Assembly (NCBI GenBank): GCA_009859145.1
Contig: VRVR01000025.1
Span: 7,211-71,210, forward strand
Length of the DNA stretch: 64,000 nt
DNA from: Andalucia godoyi
Taxonomy: Eukaryota > Discoba > Jakobea > Jakobida > Andaluciidae
Direction of reading: 5' to 3'
This document shows positions 29,086 through 42,943 of this stretch, in pieces (position 1 is the first letter of the stretch; the number at the start of each line of letters is the position of its first letter). A model generated the notes under the pieces. That model was not told the origin of the DNA and ran no database searches. It saw nothing but the letters and a program-made list of their open reading frames with translations. The position numbers and the translations under genes are program-made.

Positions 29086-32000
29086 TTAGGAGCTGCTCCG
29101 TAATTCCGCAATAAGACCCTGTCGCACAAAATCTGGAAACCTTGAATCCAGAGCAGAAAACGATGAAACAAACCCGTCGATCAACGAAGCCAAAGAAACA
29201 GGATCGTATCCCAAAAACACGTGACCACCGTCACGTCCGTTGGATGCACGGAAAGCGCGAAAATGCTGAATGAACAGGATCATAGAACAATCCGAAGCGA
29301 ATAGTACGGCGATACTCAACTTGTTCAATCGCGGCAGCAAAATGGCATTCACCAAGTCAGGGCTAACCAAGAATGAGGAATCCGACACATAATCGCCTTC
29401 TCGAAGAAATGAGGAAGCCTTCCGGATGAGATCCCATTGGTTGTCAGCACTGGACAACGATCGTAACACAGACGACAATTCCACAGCAAACAACGACAAC
29501 CAACGGAAAAGCACAAACAACCCGCAAAGCTGCTGAAAGTCTAGGAAAGAAAGACGAGAATCCCCGACTGTTCCGCAAAGAAACAACAAGCAATTCATGA
29601 TCACATCAATGTAAAACTCGGAATATGACGGGTCCGACACCTGAATCTCACTTGTGAATCGGAACAGAATATTCTTCACGGATCCTTCAATGGTCTTCGG
29701 ATCCGATCCTCGGATAAGCACCGAGAGTGTTTGAACGACAGTCGACCGCACCTTGAAGTCGCTCACTTTCCAAAGCTCGGTGTCAAGCATGCGCAACAAA
29801 GACGCTTCGAACCGCGAAACAAACAGCCGAGAAACAGCCGACGTGTTGTTCAAAAACACAATCTGCAGGATGCGATCAAAAAACAAGCCGACAAGAGGAC
29901 ACGAGACCAAAGCATCAACATGAGTAGGCTGCAAATGGGAAGCAACACCTAGTAAAAACCGCAGCGCCGACTTTCCAACGTCTCTACCATCAGAAGAAAT
30001 CGACACAACAAACGGTAACAACGCATTCAAAGCGTCACCAACGGGGAAGTCCGTCAGCGGAAGAAGCAACGTAAGACCACCCAGTGCAACTGACGACAGA
30101 GAGCTGTTCCCAATAAGAATGTCCTCCAGAATACCTTTGATGACAACGCGAGACATGGAAGAAAGGATTTGCCGAAATCGCTCCTTTTGGCTGGATTCCA
30201 TCGAGACGTTGGTGGTTGGGGACAAAATACGAACAACAAGCGAAATAAACGAAACGCGACACTCAATGCTTAGTGGATGAAGATTCTTGGAAAACAGAAC
30301 AGACATCAATGACGGTAACATCGTTTCTTGATTGACTTCAGGGTTGGACAGCATGACAAATGAACTCATGGACGAAATAAACTTCTGCGATTCCGCAGAA
30401 CGCATCGCAACGACATTCAAAAAAAGGGAGACGCACTCATTCCAGGAAACCGAGAAATTCGGTTGAGATGATGCCAGGAAATGGTCATGGGAACTCCGAG
30501 CCAAAGTCTTGGGAAGTCCACTCACGGTCGATTTGCAAGCCGCAACACATAATTTCGAAATTCCTCGCGAAAACGCAAAGTCCGCATGCTCTGCAACTTT
30601 GCTCTGATTCAATCGGACGGCGGATTCGCACAGCGCGTTCACGATATTGTCGCTCGTTCCACGGCTTCGACACAGCCGTCGAAGCTGGGGAATGGATATC
30701 TCTTCAATTCCTTCCGTGTTGATGCGGAAGCAGAGTTGGAGAGCAGAGACAAACACGTCATCCAACTGAAACGCATCAAAAGCAGAGGCTGCCATTTTCC
30801 ACGAATTGAGAATAGAAAACATTCGTTCCAAAAACGGAATTTTCAGGGCGGCATCTAGTACGATGAAGACACCGGGACCAAGATCCCCGTCAAGACTGTG
30901 CGCGGAACACATTGAACATAGCAGTCCAATCTGACGAATGGACTCTGGCGTCAAGTTGTTCATATCAGTATCGGTTATGATGTGAGCATGTGCAACGGCG
31001 ACGGATCCGACAATCTCATCAAGGTGCGCATGCTTCTGTTTCGAATCGAACACAAAATCATGGAGAATGGAAAGCGTGATTGGAACAGCGCTACACAGAG
31101 GAATCAGGTCGTGTACAAACAGTGACACGTGCTCAAAAAGACAAGTCCTGAGCAACCGGACAACTTCCCAGAAGCACGATGTCTGCGACCCGCCGTCGGG
31201 TAAAGAGAAGTCAAAAGAGCGCAGAATGATGCGAACAATAAATGAGAATGCATTCTCAGCACCAGAATACTTGATGACGCTTGAGATGCGCCGACCGCTG
31301 TCCGTCGAGCAACTCAACAAATACAAAAGTTCTCCAGCACTAGGAACGTCCAGCAAGACAGACGTCGACTCAACGAACCCATCGTTAAGGACGCATTTCT
31401 CGCAAATGGAGGATGCAGTCTTTGAACCGGTGTTCATAGACAGTTCAATATTGACGGCATCCACTAAGATGCGAAACGCCATAGAAAGTGCTTGGATGTG
31501 GACGTCTGTGAAGACCACGGAAGCACTTGGCTGTGCAAGCCGTTCTGCTCCAGAAACCGAAATAAAGGACAAAATGCACAAAAACAATGGCGACGGAGCG
31601 GCGAAGCATAAATATCGTTGAAATACGACAGGATCTAGATACCGGTGAAGAATCTCAAAACAAGAAAGGTACATTTGATTTCTGTCGGATTCCACTTGCA
31701 CAAAACGGCGGGACAGCGAAGGAAGGACCACGGACGCGATGTAGTCAATATGATCATCTGACAGCGGAAGCCACTTCATCAAGCGAAAGAAGCCAATGGC
31801 CTCTGGATACTTTCCAACGAGACCCTCCACTTCAAGAAACTGGTGGCACAAACTTCGGACTTGCATGCTAGTCGCCAGCATCTGCTTAAATCCCGGAATA
31901 TCGAACGAAACAACAGGGTATGGAATAATCGACGCATCCGTCAGATCTGCATTCCCGGATGATTCCTCAAGTAACTCAAAAGCATTCGACAGGAAAGCCA

Positions 32001-33645
32001 AAACCGCACCCATCACAGAGCACGGGACATTTCTGCACGACAAATAGCCTCGCAACTGGACAATGCACGCATCAAGAGTGTTATGCGGATCCTTTTTGCA
32101 GTGGATCCACAACAGATCGATAACTGAAATCAGCAAGTCCTCATCATCTGTGCTGATTTTTCCATCTTCCAAGGCTCTTCGGTAACCTGTGACTGCATTG
32201 TAGAGCATTTCCGTATCAACAGCCGTCTCTTGGCTGGATGCGAGCAAGTAGCGGTAGAAGGCCGCACCAAGAGGAGTGTACTCCAGATCATCCACCACTG
32301 ATGGAAGACGCTTCGACAAGAAATACTCAATCTGGTCCGTCTCTGAAGGTAGAATGGTGGGCTTAATGAGGGACAACAGTCGCACAAAATCAACTGCGGC
32401 GAAAGTCGGCTTCGATTCGGATTCTGCGGCATACATGTATCCAAATTGAGAACCTCCCTCCGAAACCGTTCGGACGAAAGACTCTACTTTGACAAACAAG
32501 ATTCGCAGAACATCCAAATGGAAACACATAATTTCTACCAGAAACCTTCTCAAAATCCGGTGGAGAATGGGAGCGAGAATGATCGAAGAAGAAACCGATT
32601 CGCGAGATAAAACCTTGATGGCAGAATCAAAGCAGCCTCTTTCTGCCGCGGAAACGATCTTGTCTGGCGATTTCCCCAGCAAGCCTCGAGAGAGCAAGTA
32701 CACCGAGAACATTGGCTGTGCAATCAGCTGAGAAGACTCGTTGATTTCAATGTCGGAAGACAAAATAATGGCAGTGTACGCCAAGTAAGCCACCACTTGC
32801 TCCGTGATCGGAGACCAGTTCCATGCGTCGCCAACTACATCATAATTCTCAAGAATACGATGCGTAAAACAAGCAGACTCTGCAAGCTTGATAATGGTGG
32901 CACCTTGTGGACGCAAGCAAGGAGGCCTTCTTTCGGTGCACAGGCACAAAACATGCCACAGCGCAAGTCTGGCTCGATGAGACATTACAAAATGTGCATC
33001 AGATTCTGCGTCGTACAGCGATGTCAGAAACTTGACGGTATTCGTAACCAGCGGAACCGAGCTGTCGGCACCTTCGACTTTGAGCAAGTGTTGAGCCAAG
33101 AACCGCTCCATCGCTGCGTCTCCGTGCTCTCCAAAAAGAAAAAGACTGCGGATGAGATTAATTTTCGGTAGCCATTTGCCAAGCAAATCAAACCGTACGA
33201 GCCGCACAATCTCATCTAGAGAGTTCCCTGTGCGTTTCTCAGCGATTCTCTTGATCGCCTCGGCGCATTCCAGTGGTGATGCATGCACCTCTTTGCTCAT
33301 CTTCATCAATACACTCTTGCCTTCCTCGGCAGATACAAACAGTCTGGGATGCTGCTTCATGATCGAGTCCCATATGTGAGCACCCACAGATTCCGAATTC
33401 TGGCGACTCGGTGCATCAAACAACGTTTTGAGAGCCGCAATCACATCGGGTTGCGACAACCTCGATATTAGTCGGTCTCTTGTAGCAGTATAGATGGTGT
33501 CCTTTGGAATATCTGCTGCGCTTTCCTCGGACTGCGAAAGCCGAGAAACAATGTTCTGCACATTGGAAAACAATTCTTCAAACTCGCTGTCCTTCTCACG
33601 CATCTGCCGAAGTTCTGCAGAATGATCAGCTACGGCAACTGACAT
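29086..33645 (-). CDS. Large helical (alpha-solenoid-like) protein, unrecognised
   Basis: 1519 residues, start ATG. Almost entirely alternating amphipathic helices with frequent Leu, Val and Ser, no membrane segment, no zinc finger and no nucleotide-binding motif. The N-terminal 60 residues are charged and helical. Size and texture fit a HEAT/ARM-like alpha-solenoid scaffold; the Nup188/Nup205 group of inner-ring nucleoporins, or an importin- or Mediator-type scaffold, would look like this. I cannot align a diagnostic motif, so the function is unassigned. It diverges from the Cdc48 gene. Confidence 0.75.
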   Translation of the reverse strand: MSVAVADHSAELRQMREKDSEFEELFSNVQNIVSRLSQSEESAADIPKDTIYTATRDRLISRLSQPDVIAALKTLFDAPSRQNSESVGAHIWDSIMKQHPRLFVSAEEGKSVLMKMSKEVHASPLECAEAIKRIAEKRTGNSLDEIVRLVRFDLLGKWLPKINLIRSLFLFGEHGDAAMERFLAQHLLKVEGADSSVPLVTNTVKFLTSLYDAESDAHFVMSHRARLALWHVLCLCTERRPPCLRPQGATIIKLAESACFTHRILENYDVVGDAWNWSPITEQVVAYLAYTAIILSSDIEINESSQLIAQPMFSVYLLSRGLLGKSPDKIVSAAERGCFDSAIKVLSRESVSSSIILAPILHRILRRFLVEIMCFHLDVLRILFVKVESFVRTVSEGGSQFGYMYAAESESKPTFAAVDFVRLLSLIKPTILPSETDQIEYFLSKRLPSVVDDLEYTPLGAAFYRYLLASSQETAVDTEMLYNAVTGYRRALEDGKISTDDEDLLISVIDLLWIHCKKDPHNTLDACIVQLRGYLSCRNVPCSVMGAVLAFLSNAFELLEESSGNADLTDASIIPYPVVSFDIPGFKQMLATSMQVRSLCHQFLEVEGLVGKYPEAIGFFRLMKWLPLSDDHIDYIASVVLPSLSRRFVQVESDRNQMYLSCFEILHRYLDPVVFQRYLCFAAPSPLFLCILSFISVSGAERLAQPSASVVFTDVHIQALSMAFRILVDAVNIELSMNTGSKTASSICEKCVLNDGFVESTSVLLDVPSAGELLYLLSCSTDSGRRISSVIKYSGAENAFSFIVRIILRSFDFSLPDGGSQTSCFWEVVRLLRTCLFEHVSLFVHDLIPLCSAVPITLSILHDFVFDSKQKHAHLDEIVGSVAVAHAHIITDTDMNNLTPESIRQIGLLCSMCSAHSLDGDLGPGVFIVLDAALKIPFLERMFSILNSWKMAASAFDAFQLDDVFVSALQLCFRINTEGIEEISIPQLRRLCRSRGTSDNIVNALCESAVRLNQSKVAEHADFAFSRGISKLCVAACKSTVSGLPKTLARSSHDHFLASSQPNFSVSWNECVSLFLNVVAMRSAESQKFISSMSSFVMLSNPEVNQETMLPSLMSVLFSKNLHPLSIECRVSFISLVVRILSPTTNVSMESSQKERFRQILSSMSRVVIKGILEDILIGNSSLSSVALGGLTLLLPLTDFPVGDALNALLPFVVSISSDGRDVGKSALRFLLGVASHLQPTHVDALVSCPLVGLFFDRILQIVFLNNTSAVSRLFVSRFEASLLRMLDTELWKVSDFKVRSTVVQTLSVLIRGSDPKTIEGSVKNILFRFTSEIQVSDPSYSEFYIDVIMNCLLFLCGTVGDSRLSFLDFQQLCGLFVLFRWLSLFAVELSSVLRSLSSADNQWDLIRKASSFLREGDYVSDSSFLVSPDLVNAILLPRLNKLSIAVLFASDCSMILFIQHFRAFRASNGRDGGHVFLGYDPVSLASLIDGFVSSFSALDSRFPDFVRQGLIAELRSSS

Positions 33646-36613
<2,968 letters not shown>

Positions 36614-37101
36614 GCACGGACCTCTTCTTCATCTCCATTTCCGTCTCATCTCCTTTTCAGTTTTCTTGATTCGATATAAAGAACACCATTCCAAAGCAAA
36701 ACACAATTCAGTTCAAGTTCGCACACGAAGGCGCGAGTTGAAAACCATACTGCGGGCTACCCTCCAACCCAAACGTCTGGTGGACGGCTGTGAAGATCAT
36801 CGGATAGTATGGCTGGGAAGGTGTGCAGGTCGAGGCCCAATGAGAGACACTGTCGAATACTGACAACCGATTCCTTTGTAACTGATGATGGGCGCTGATG
36901 CGGATTGTAAAGCCACTTTACGTCAATAAAATCGGCTTGAGGCGCACCTGCGAGCCAAATGTGTGGAGAGGTTTTTGGAATGGATGGTAATATTTGTTTT
37001 ATTTTATTTTTACTTTTTCTTTTTCCCTTGGTGTTGTTGTTGTTGGTGGTGTTGTTGTTCTGGGATCAGCGCCGGTTTTCTTCATTTTGAGCTTCTTCTG
37101 C
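36614..37101. other. Gap between Cdc48 and the next rightward gene
   Basis: 488 bp. An AATAAA at 36925-36930 is a candidate polyadenylation signal for Cdc48. A T-rich stretch followed by TTG/GTT-rich microsatellite (about 37030-37062) precedes the next ATG. No gene seen. Confidence 0.5.
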
Positions 37102-39273
37102 ATGACGCCGCGGACATTCCTTGAAGAAATCTTGCGGCCTCACAATGCTGAAGAGCTTGACGAGCTCGCCAAGAGGGTTTTTCAGACGACAAGAGGCTCG
37201 GACGCGCTGCTGATGCTGGACGAAATGATGCGTCTTCCATCCACACCGCAGTTTTCCGACGATGCCCGCCAGAATTTGGTCTATTTGTTTTCAAAGTTTA
37301 TTGGATTTGCATCCTATCTGAAAGGATTTCAAGATCGGTGCGATCCGCTGTGGAGTGTTTTGGAGAGCTGGATGCCGTCGCCGAATGTGGAAGAAGTTCT
37401 TGTTCACATTGTGCCTGTGCTTTCTGCAGAGTTCCTGGATGAGCGAATAGAGCGAATTATCCACCACATCACCTCCATTGAATTGCTAGATGCGGTCTTT
37501 GCGGTTTCCACGTCGTTTGCCGATCGGCATTTGGATGCGGTGGAATCGCTCATGATCTCCAAAATGCATGAGCAGTATCAGGCATTTGTTCACATGCTGT
37601 GGAAACTGGCAAGAGGGCACTTCAAGGCAGAGCGCTCCGTATCCGAGTTCCTCAAAGTCGCGAGTGAAAAGCAGCATGACCCATATACCATTCTTGGTTT
37701 GTGCAGCGCGGTGTATGCTGATGTTCCTCTGTCCGTCACGGCGTTTGACATGATGATGGAGGAATTGTTGTCGATCAAGGATCAGGATCAAATAGGATTT
37801 GGCGCAGATTCCGGAGGAAATGATGAAGGTCAGGGCGGCGACGATGACGATGACGACGACGACGGCGGCGGCGGCGGCAGTGTGGACGCAGAAAATGCAT
37901 TCTCCAACGAGGACCCGATCTCCGGAGGAAGTCCAGGGCAGGAAAGCTTCCTTGTAATGATGCGTTGCCTGTATCATGTGTGTGGCTCATCGTCATTCTT
38001 TCGTGATCTGAGCATCGGCGCCAAACAGAGACTGTATGACTCCATCGTTGGTCTTGTATCTCTGCATTCTGAAGAGTCGCCAATCATTCCAAGAACGGCG
38101 TCTATGGTGGTGTCCCGCATCATGTGCTTGATGAAGAAGGAATTTCAGGATCTTGCACCGAAATTTCTGGAAGACGACGTCTTCATTCTCGAATCCCTTC
38201 AACTGTGTTTAGACTACCTGCAGTACGTTGACTCGTCGCACGGGACGGTGCAGCGCATTCTCCCTGCATTCCACTCCTTTTTCAAAGGCACTCAACTGTG
38301 GAGAGAAGTTCGCAGTATGTTTTCTGCATTCTCTGCATTCTTCAAGCAAGATCCGCAGTATGTGCCGCATTTCCTTTCGTTGCTGTTTCCAGTTCTGTCC
38401 AGGATCTGCACGAGCGCATCCATTTTTTTCTGCGGTTTCTCTTGCGTTGAACTGCTTTTCCGGTTATTAGTTTCCGGTTATTTGGATCGGGAGCAACGCA
38501 CGGTGGTGCTTCGGGTGGTTCGCAGCATAGTGCTGTTGGACTTTGTGGAGGACTTTCGCCCGGTGGACTACTACCCGCTTGAATCCACACCGTGGTACAT
38601 GAATCTCGATGAGCATGCTCGAGATGATCTCGAAGAGTATTCCAAGACGGACGAGTACAATCCCAAAGAGTACGATGGTCATTTGTTCTCCATTCCACGG
38701 ACGGGTACCCAGAGCAGCTCGGACAGTGAGGAAACTGAGCAAGACGATGGCGATGATGGCGATGATGGCGATGATGATATGGGAGACGAGTTCGGCGACG
38801 ACTGGGTAGTAGATGCCGTTTCGGAGCTTCAGTTGGGAGTCCTCACAGCTCTTTCGGACCCGTCCTTTGTGGCCCTCCTTTGTCCTGATGGTCGCCAAGA
38901 ATGCAAGAACATCTTGTTTCTTCTCGTCCAAATTCTGGCTTCCGAAATGCATCGTGAATCGATCTTTGAAGCCGATGCGCTCATCCGGCCCAAACAGGTA
39001 TCTGCGTTTTCGACGATCCTGAATGTTCCTGGCATTGTCTCTCTCGAGGAAGTCACACTGCTGGTTGCCGAGCACTTGGTCCCCACCTCTCAGCAGGCCG
39101 CTGCAAATGCATCGTGGGATCTGTATGAGGCATGTCTCATCGCCTTGACACTACTCCCGGGTTCTCTGCGTCTTCCGATGGACCAGCTGGAAGTGCCGTC
39201 AGATGCTCCTGCAGAACTTTTGCACCTCCACAGTACTCTTGTCGCCCGTCAACAGTCCTTCGTGGAGTCCTGA
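37102..39273 (+). CDS. Helical-repeat protein with two acidic linkers, unrecognised
   Basis: 723 residues from the ATG at 37102; the frame reaches further left only through a TTG and hydrophobic, low-complexity sequence. It consists of HEAT-like amphipathic helices interrupted by two Asp-rich linkers, at about residues 235-255 (a run of eight Asp followed by Gly) and about 540-570 (repeated DDGDDG). Acidic loops between HEAT repeats occur in importin-beta family proteins and in some chromatin or ribosome-assembly factors, but no importin N-terminal domain is recognisable. Function unassigned. Confidence 0.7.
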   Translation: MTPRTFLEEILRPHNAEELDELAKRVFQTTRGSDALLMLDEMMRLPSTPQFSDDARQNLVYLFSKFIGFASYLKGFQDRCDPLWSVLESWMPSPNVEEVLVHIVPVLSAEFLDERIERIIHHITSIELLDAVFAVSTSFADRHLDAVESLMISKMHEQYQAFVHMLWKLARGHFKAERSVSEFLKVASEKQHDPYTILGLCSAVYADVPLSVTAFDMMMEELLSIKDQDQIGFGADSGGNDEGQGGDDDDDDDDGGGGGSVDAENAFSNEDPISGGSPGQESFLVMMRCLYHVCGSSSFFRDLSIGAKQRLYDSIVGLVSLHSEESPIIPRTASMVVSRIMCLMKKEFQDLAPKFLEDDVFILESLQLCLDYLQYVDSSHGTVQRILPAFHSFFKGTQLWREVRSMFSAFSAFFKQDPQYVPHFLSLLFPVLSRICTSASIFFCGFSCVELLFRLLVSGYLDREQRTVVLRVVRSIVLLDFVEDFRPVDYYPLESTPWYMNLDEHARDDLEEYSKTDEYNPKEYDGHLFSIPRTGTQSSSDSEETEQDDGDDGDDGDDDMGDEFGDDWVVDAVSELQLGVLTALSDPSFVALLCPDGRQECKNILFLLVQILASEMHRESIFEADALIRPKQVSAFSTILNVPGIVSLEEVTLLVAEHLVPTSQQAAANASWDLYEACLIALTLLPGSLRLPMDQLEVPSDAPAELLHLHSTLVARQQSFVES

Positions 39274-39417
39274 AGGTCCTACATTCTCTCTCAAAGGTAA
39301 AATCGTTTGGCGAAGTTTATTATCGTCCCCGCCACTCTTGCATGATTTTTTTATATTTTTTTTTGTTGAGGGGGGGTGCACGCACTCTTCACAGCTAGCA
39401 ACATGCGTAATAATTGA

Positions 39418-40362
39418 TTACGGTTTATTTCTGAGAGCAGCCACACCAGATCGTCGGACATGGAACCACGAATAGACAAGGTCGAATGAAAACTCGGAAA
39501 ACAGTCTCTGCGGTCCGTCAAAGTACCAAGCGACGGCAAAGAGAGTGGACGCCTGGATCAGTGAATTCCAGTAGATGATCCAAGTTGTGACAGCGACTGG
39601 CCTTCCAAGGATAGAAAGCATCCACAGACCGGAGAATCCGCAGCACAGATTGATCCACTGAGAGTTAACCGACACACCCGCCGACGATCTTCTGTTGATT
39701 GACAACATGAGCTGAGGGATGTGGGACAAAATCTGCGCGGCTGGCTTGACAAGATTGGTCAACGGCAGCGTAGCTGGAAACATGATTCCAAAGATCAGGG
39801 GAACCACGGAAAAGAAACAGTACCATAAATAATGATAGGAGTATACAATCGTGACTCCTGAAGACAAGCCAGGCAATGATGATGATGCGGACGACGACAA
39901 CGATGAGGAGCCGGACGAAGATGAGGGTGATGTCGGGGACGAGGAAGAGGAGGAGGAGGAAGAAGAAGAAGAGCCGACTGCCAAGTTGTTCAACGGCGAC
40001 AGGTGTCCAGGATTGGAGGCAGCATCGCCTGAAGATGGACCATTTGACATTGGCAATTCTAGCTTATCCACGTCAGCGGTCAAGACTGCAGTTCCATAAA
40101 TCGTGAACTGCAGCATGAACAGGCAGTGTGTGAAGAGGTTGTTGAGGCCGTAGAGGACGGTTGGGAGCGGCTGTGCAGTGAGCCACGTGTTTGAAAAATG
40201 GAACGCAGCACCAATAAGCTTGATGATGATGGACCGCGGCGAAAACCCAACAGTCGATCGCCGAGTGTAGTTCATCCAAAGCTGAGGCAAATACTGCATC
40301 GTCGCACAAGTTGTCGAGATCAGGCCCAGCAGGAACACAAGCTGATCATGACTAAGAACCAT
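39418..40362 (-). CDS. PQ-loop repeat membrane protein
   Basis: 314 residues, start ATG. Two PQ-loop motifs are visible: QYLPQLWMNYTRRSTVGFS (residues 23-41) and HIPQLMLSINRRSSAGVS (about 216-234), each followed by hydrophobic helices. About seven membrane helices in all, split by a central Ser-rich loop of about 50 residues. PQ-loop proteins include cystinosin, lysosomal basic amino acid exporters and Mpu1-type ER proteins. The substrate is not readable here. The R-x-S-x-G-x-S segment after each PQ is the standard family pattern. It converges on the upstream neighbour with 144 bp between. Confidence 0.8.
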   Translation of the reverse strand: MVLSHDQLVFLLGLISTTCATMQYLPQLWMNYTRRSTVGFSPRSIIIKLIGAAFHFSNTWLTAQPLPTVLYGLNNLFTHCLFMLQFTIYGTAVLTADVDKLELPMSNGPSSGDAASNPGHLSPLNNLAVGSSSSSSSSSSSSPTSPSSSSGSSSLSSSASSSLPGLSSGVTIVYSYHYLWYCFFSVVPLIFGIMFPATLPLTNLVKPAAQILSHIPQLMLSINRRSSAGVSVNSQWINLCCGFSGLWMLSILGRPVAVTTWIIYWNSLIQASTLFAVAWYFDGPQRLFSEFSFDLVYSWFHVRRSGVAALRNKP

Positions 40363-40395
40363 CGTTCCGCCTTTTTTTCATCCAACTTCTTCCTC

Positions 40396-40487
40396 TGTGT
40401 GTGTGTGTATGTGTGTATGTGTGTGTGTGTGTGTGTGTGTGAGTGTGTGAGTGTGTGAGTGAGTGAGTGAGTGAGTGAGTGTCTGTC
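40396..40487 (+). repeat. GT / GAGT microsatellite
   Basis: Runs of (GT)n passing into (GAGT)n, starting 34 bp upstream of the PQ-loop gene ATG, so in its promoter or 5' leader. Confidence 0.9.
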
Positions 40488-41334
40488 TAATGCTTTCGGG
40501 ACTCCTCAACTTAAATTCTGATAAACAATCACCCCAAAAGAGTCTGAGGAAATCAAGCCTTGGTTTTGAGGAGGAACGGAAAGGTATGCCAAACAGTCAT
40601 CCAATCCACAAGAACAAGAACAAAAAACTAAAACTAAAACTATGATAATAACAACAACAAAAAAAAAAAAGAGCCAAAAAAGATTCACGACAATCAATAA
40701 ATACAAGGTGAGAGAAATTGCTGCTATCAGAAGGTCTCTGAGGCCAGATAAAAAGACAGCGAGCGTGCAGCATTGACACGCTTTTTGTTTTTGTTTTTGT
40801 TTTATATTTACAGTAGGCTGCGTTGAAATGGACATGAATGCCATACATGCGAAGAGCACAATGCCTGCTGTTGTTCGTTCAGGCCCAGGACTGCTGAGTT
40901 GTTTCCTCAGCTCACCGACAGCTGAAACACTTTCGTCATCATGTTGCTAGACAAAAACGGATCCCGATGAGCAAGCAGTCCGCTTTTTTGAGTGTACGTC
41001 CCTGCAAGAAGAATGGAAAAACGTTGGGAGCTGCGCAAATCGTTTCAGAAGGATGTTCGGCATAGTGCTGCTCCATTGAGTCTATCAGACTCCAGCTTGT
41101 TGGCAGCATCAACTGCATATCAAGTGAAGTTCTCTACGACAGCTTTTTGGCAGAGGTGTTTTTTTTACTTTTATTTTTATTTATTGTCTGCACAGAGAGG
41201 CCATGCCACGAGGTGTTAATTAGTAACTGAAGGATTGAAACAACGAGGAAATAGCAAGTCAGGAGCAAAGGCGGTGGAGAAGCGATGGAAAAGAGCTGAA
41301 ATTTTTTTTGGGGAGGGGAAAAGGGAAAAAAAAA
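40488..41334. other. Divergent intergenic region, no gene seen
   Basis: 847 bp between the leftward PQ-loop gene and the rightward low-complexity gene. AT-rich with poly-A runs (about 40658-40672) and (TTTTTG)n near 40780-40802. Open frames here are short and compositionally biased; none looks coding. Confidence 0.5.
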
Positions 41335-41644
41335 ATGAAACTGGGATACAAGGCGTCAAAACTAATCAAGATCGATTCGCAGTCGATGGGAAACGCTCAC
41401 GGACACGGTGGCTGCGCGAGTCTGGATCCGGATCCGGGTCTTCTGGATCGTCATTCTCACTCTCGGCGAGGCCACACACTCTTACCGGAAAACAAACATC
41501 TGAAGGAGCTCATCAAGCATCATGAAGACCTAACAAGAGAAAGCATTGCTGAGAAAATCCTGCTTGCACAGCGGTTTTTCCACGAGAAGGAACTCATGTT
41601 GGAGGAAAAACAGCAGCGATTGCCAACGATTCACAAGCGAGAGC

Positions 41645-41679
<35 letters not shown>

Positions 41680-42747
41680 CGAAATTGTAAGAGGCACGGT
41701 GGGAGACAGCAGTATCTGAACCGACGGAGAATGTCGATCACGATGGATATGGTGGAGGATATGGAGATCCTCAGCAAGGCATCCAGGCAGCTGGACGCGG
41801 ATATTCATATGAACGGAAGAAATGCTGTTGCCGGTGCTCAGTCGAGTGAGTGTTCATTGTTTTCACCTGCTCTTTTCGGTTTCAGTAGGCCTTCCGCCTC
41901 GTCATCATCATCATCATCATCATTATCATCATTATCATCACTATCATCACTGGGATCACTTTCTGCGGGGTTCATGGGGACGAGCGATGGCGTCCAAAAC
42001 GAAAACTGTAAGAACCGCGTTTCTGTGTCTGCACTGGAAGAGGTCGATCAGGAAGTCGAACAAGAAAAGAAAGAGAAGCATAACGGCAGGAACAGATCCA
42101 AGAGGAAAGGGGCGTCTTCCAGAGGAAAACAGAGAAAGTATGGTGCGTGGTACATTGATCCGGTGCATTGGAAGCCCCATGGCCAGGGAGAGGTCTGGAT
42201 TAGCGACAAGATTGCAAAACAAAACGTGGAGAAGCAAGAAGAGGCGGAAAAGAAACGCAGCGCAGAAGAGGAAAAGCGAATACAAGAATTCCGAAAACTG
42301 ATCGCAGGCGATACCCCCGCAAAAGAACGTCTGACTGAAGCGGTGTTGACGCACGGGCTTCCAAAGCTTGATGCAGCATCCATTGGAAATCTGAAGAGAA
42401 CAGACTCCTCAGGAAGCTTGCTGAACGGTGATTTGCGACGCAGCAGCATCATGAATTGGAGAGCGGAGAAAAGGAGCGGCCCAGTCACGTCGGAGCCGTC
42501 GTTTCAATGGACGACCAATCCACAGCTTCGAGAGCGTCGCCAGTCTTTTACGGGCCGCATGCAGATGCTGAAGAGCATGGAGGGGGAATCGAGCGACGAA
42601 AATGGCGAAGACACGGAGCTGCTGAGGGTTGACTACCGTACCTGTGACAGCGCTGGGCTGTTCAGAGAGTTTCTCGCGGAGAAGAATCTGCGCATGACGG
42701 ATGTCGTGAAGAAGATTCGAAACCGACGCAAACCCGTTTCCAAGTGA
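41335..42747 (+). CDS. Low-complexity charged protein, unrecognised
   Basis: 470 residues from the ATG at 41335, which follows an A-tract; the frame extends left only through a TTG. N-terminal 100 residues: basic, then a helical segment (ESIAEKILLAQRFFHEKEL). A poly-Gln run encoded by CAA repeats lies near residues 103-115, and a Ser-rich run encoded by TCA repeats near 190-205. A short tryptophan-containing segment (WYIDPVHWKPHGQGEVW) near 270-286 is the most structured-looking part. It is followed by a charged coiled coil and an Arg/Ser-rich tail. Strand-specific codon bias and length support a real gene; no family recognised. Confidence 0.6.
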
Positions 42748-42943
42748 CAGTAAGCGACAAACAAACAAACAAAAACAAAAGCCATATCTGTTATATTTTT
42801 ATTTCAGCGTCATCACACACAGTAAATAACAAGCAGTAATTAAAAATCCAAGGAAGAAGAACCGGAAGAGTGTTGTGATCATCCACGCCAAAAAAAGAAA
42901 AAAAAACACCACAAAAAACACCACAAACGAGACATTGCGCGGC

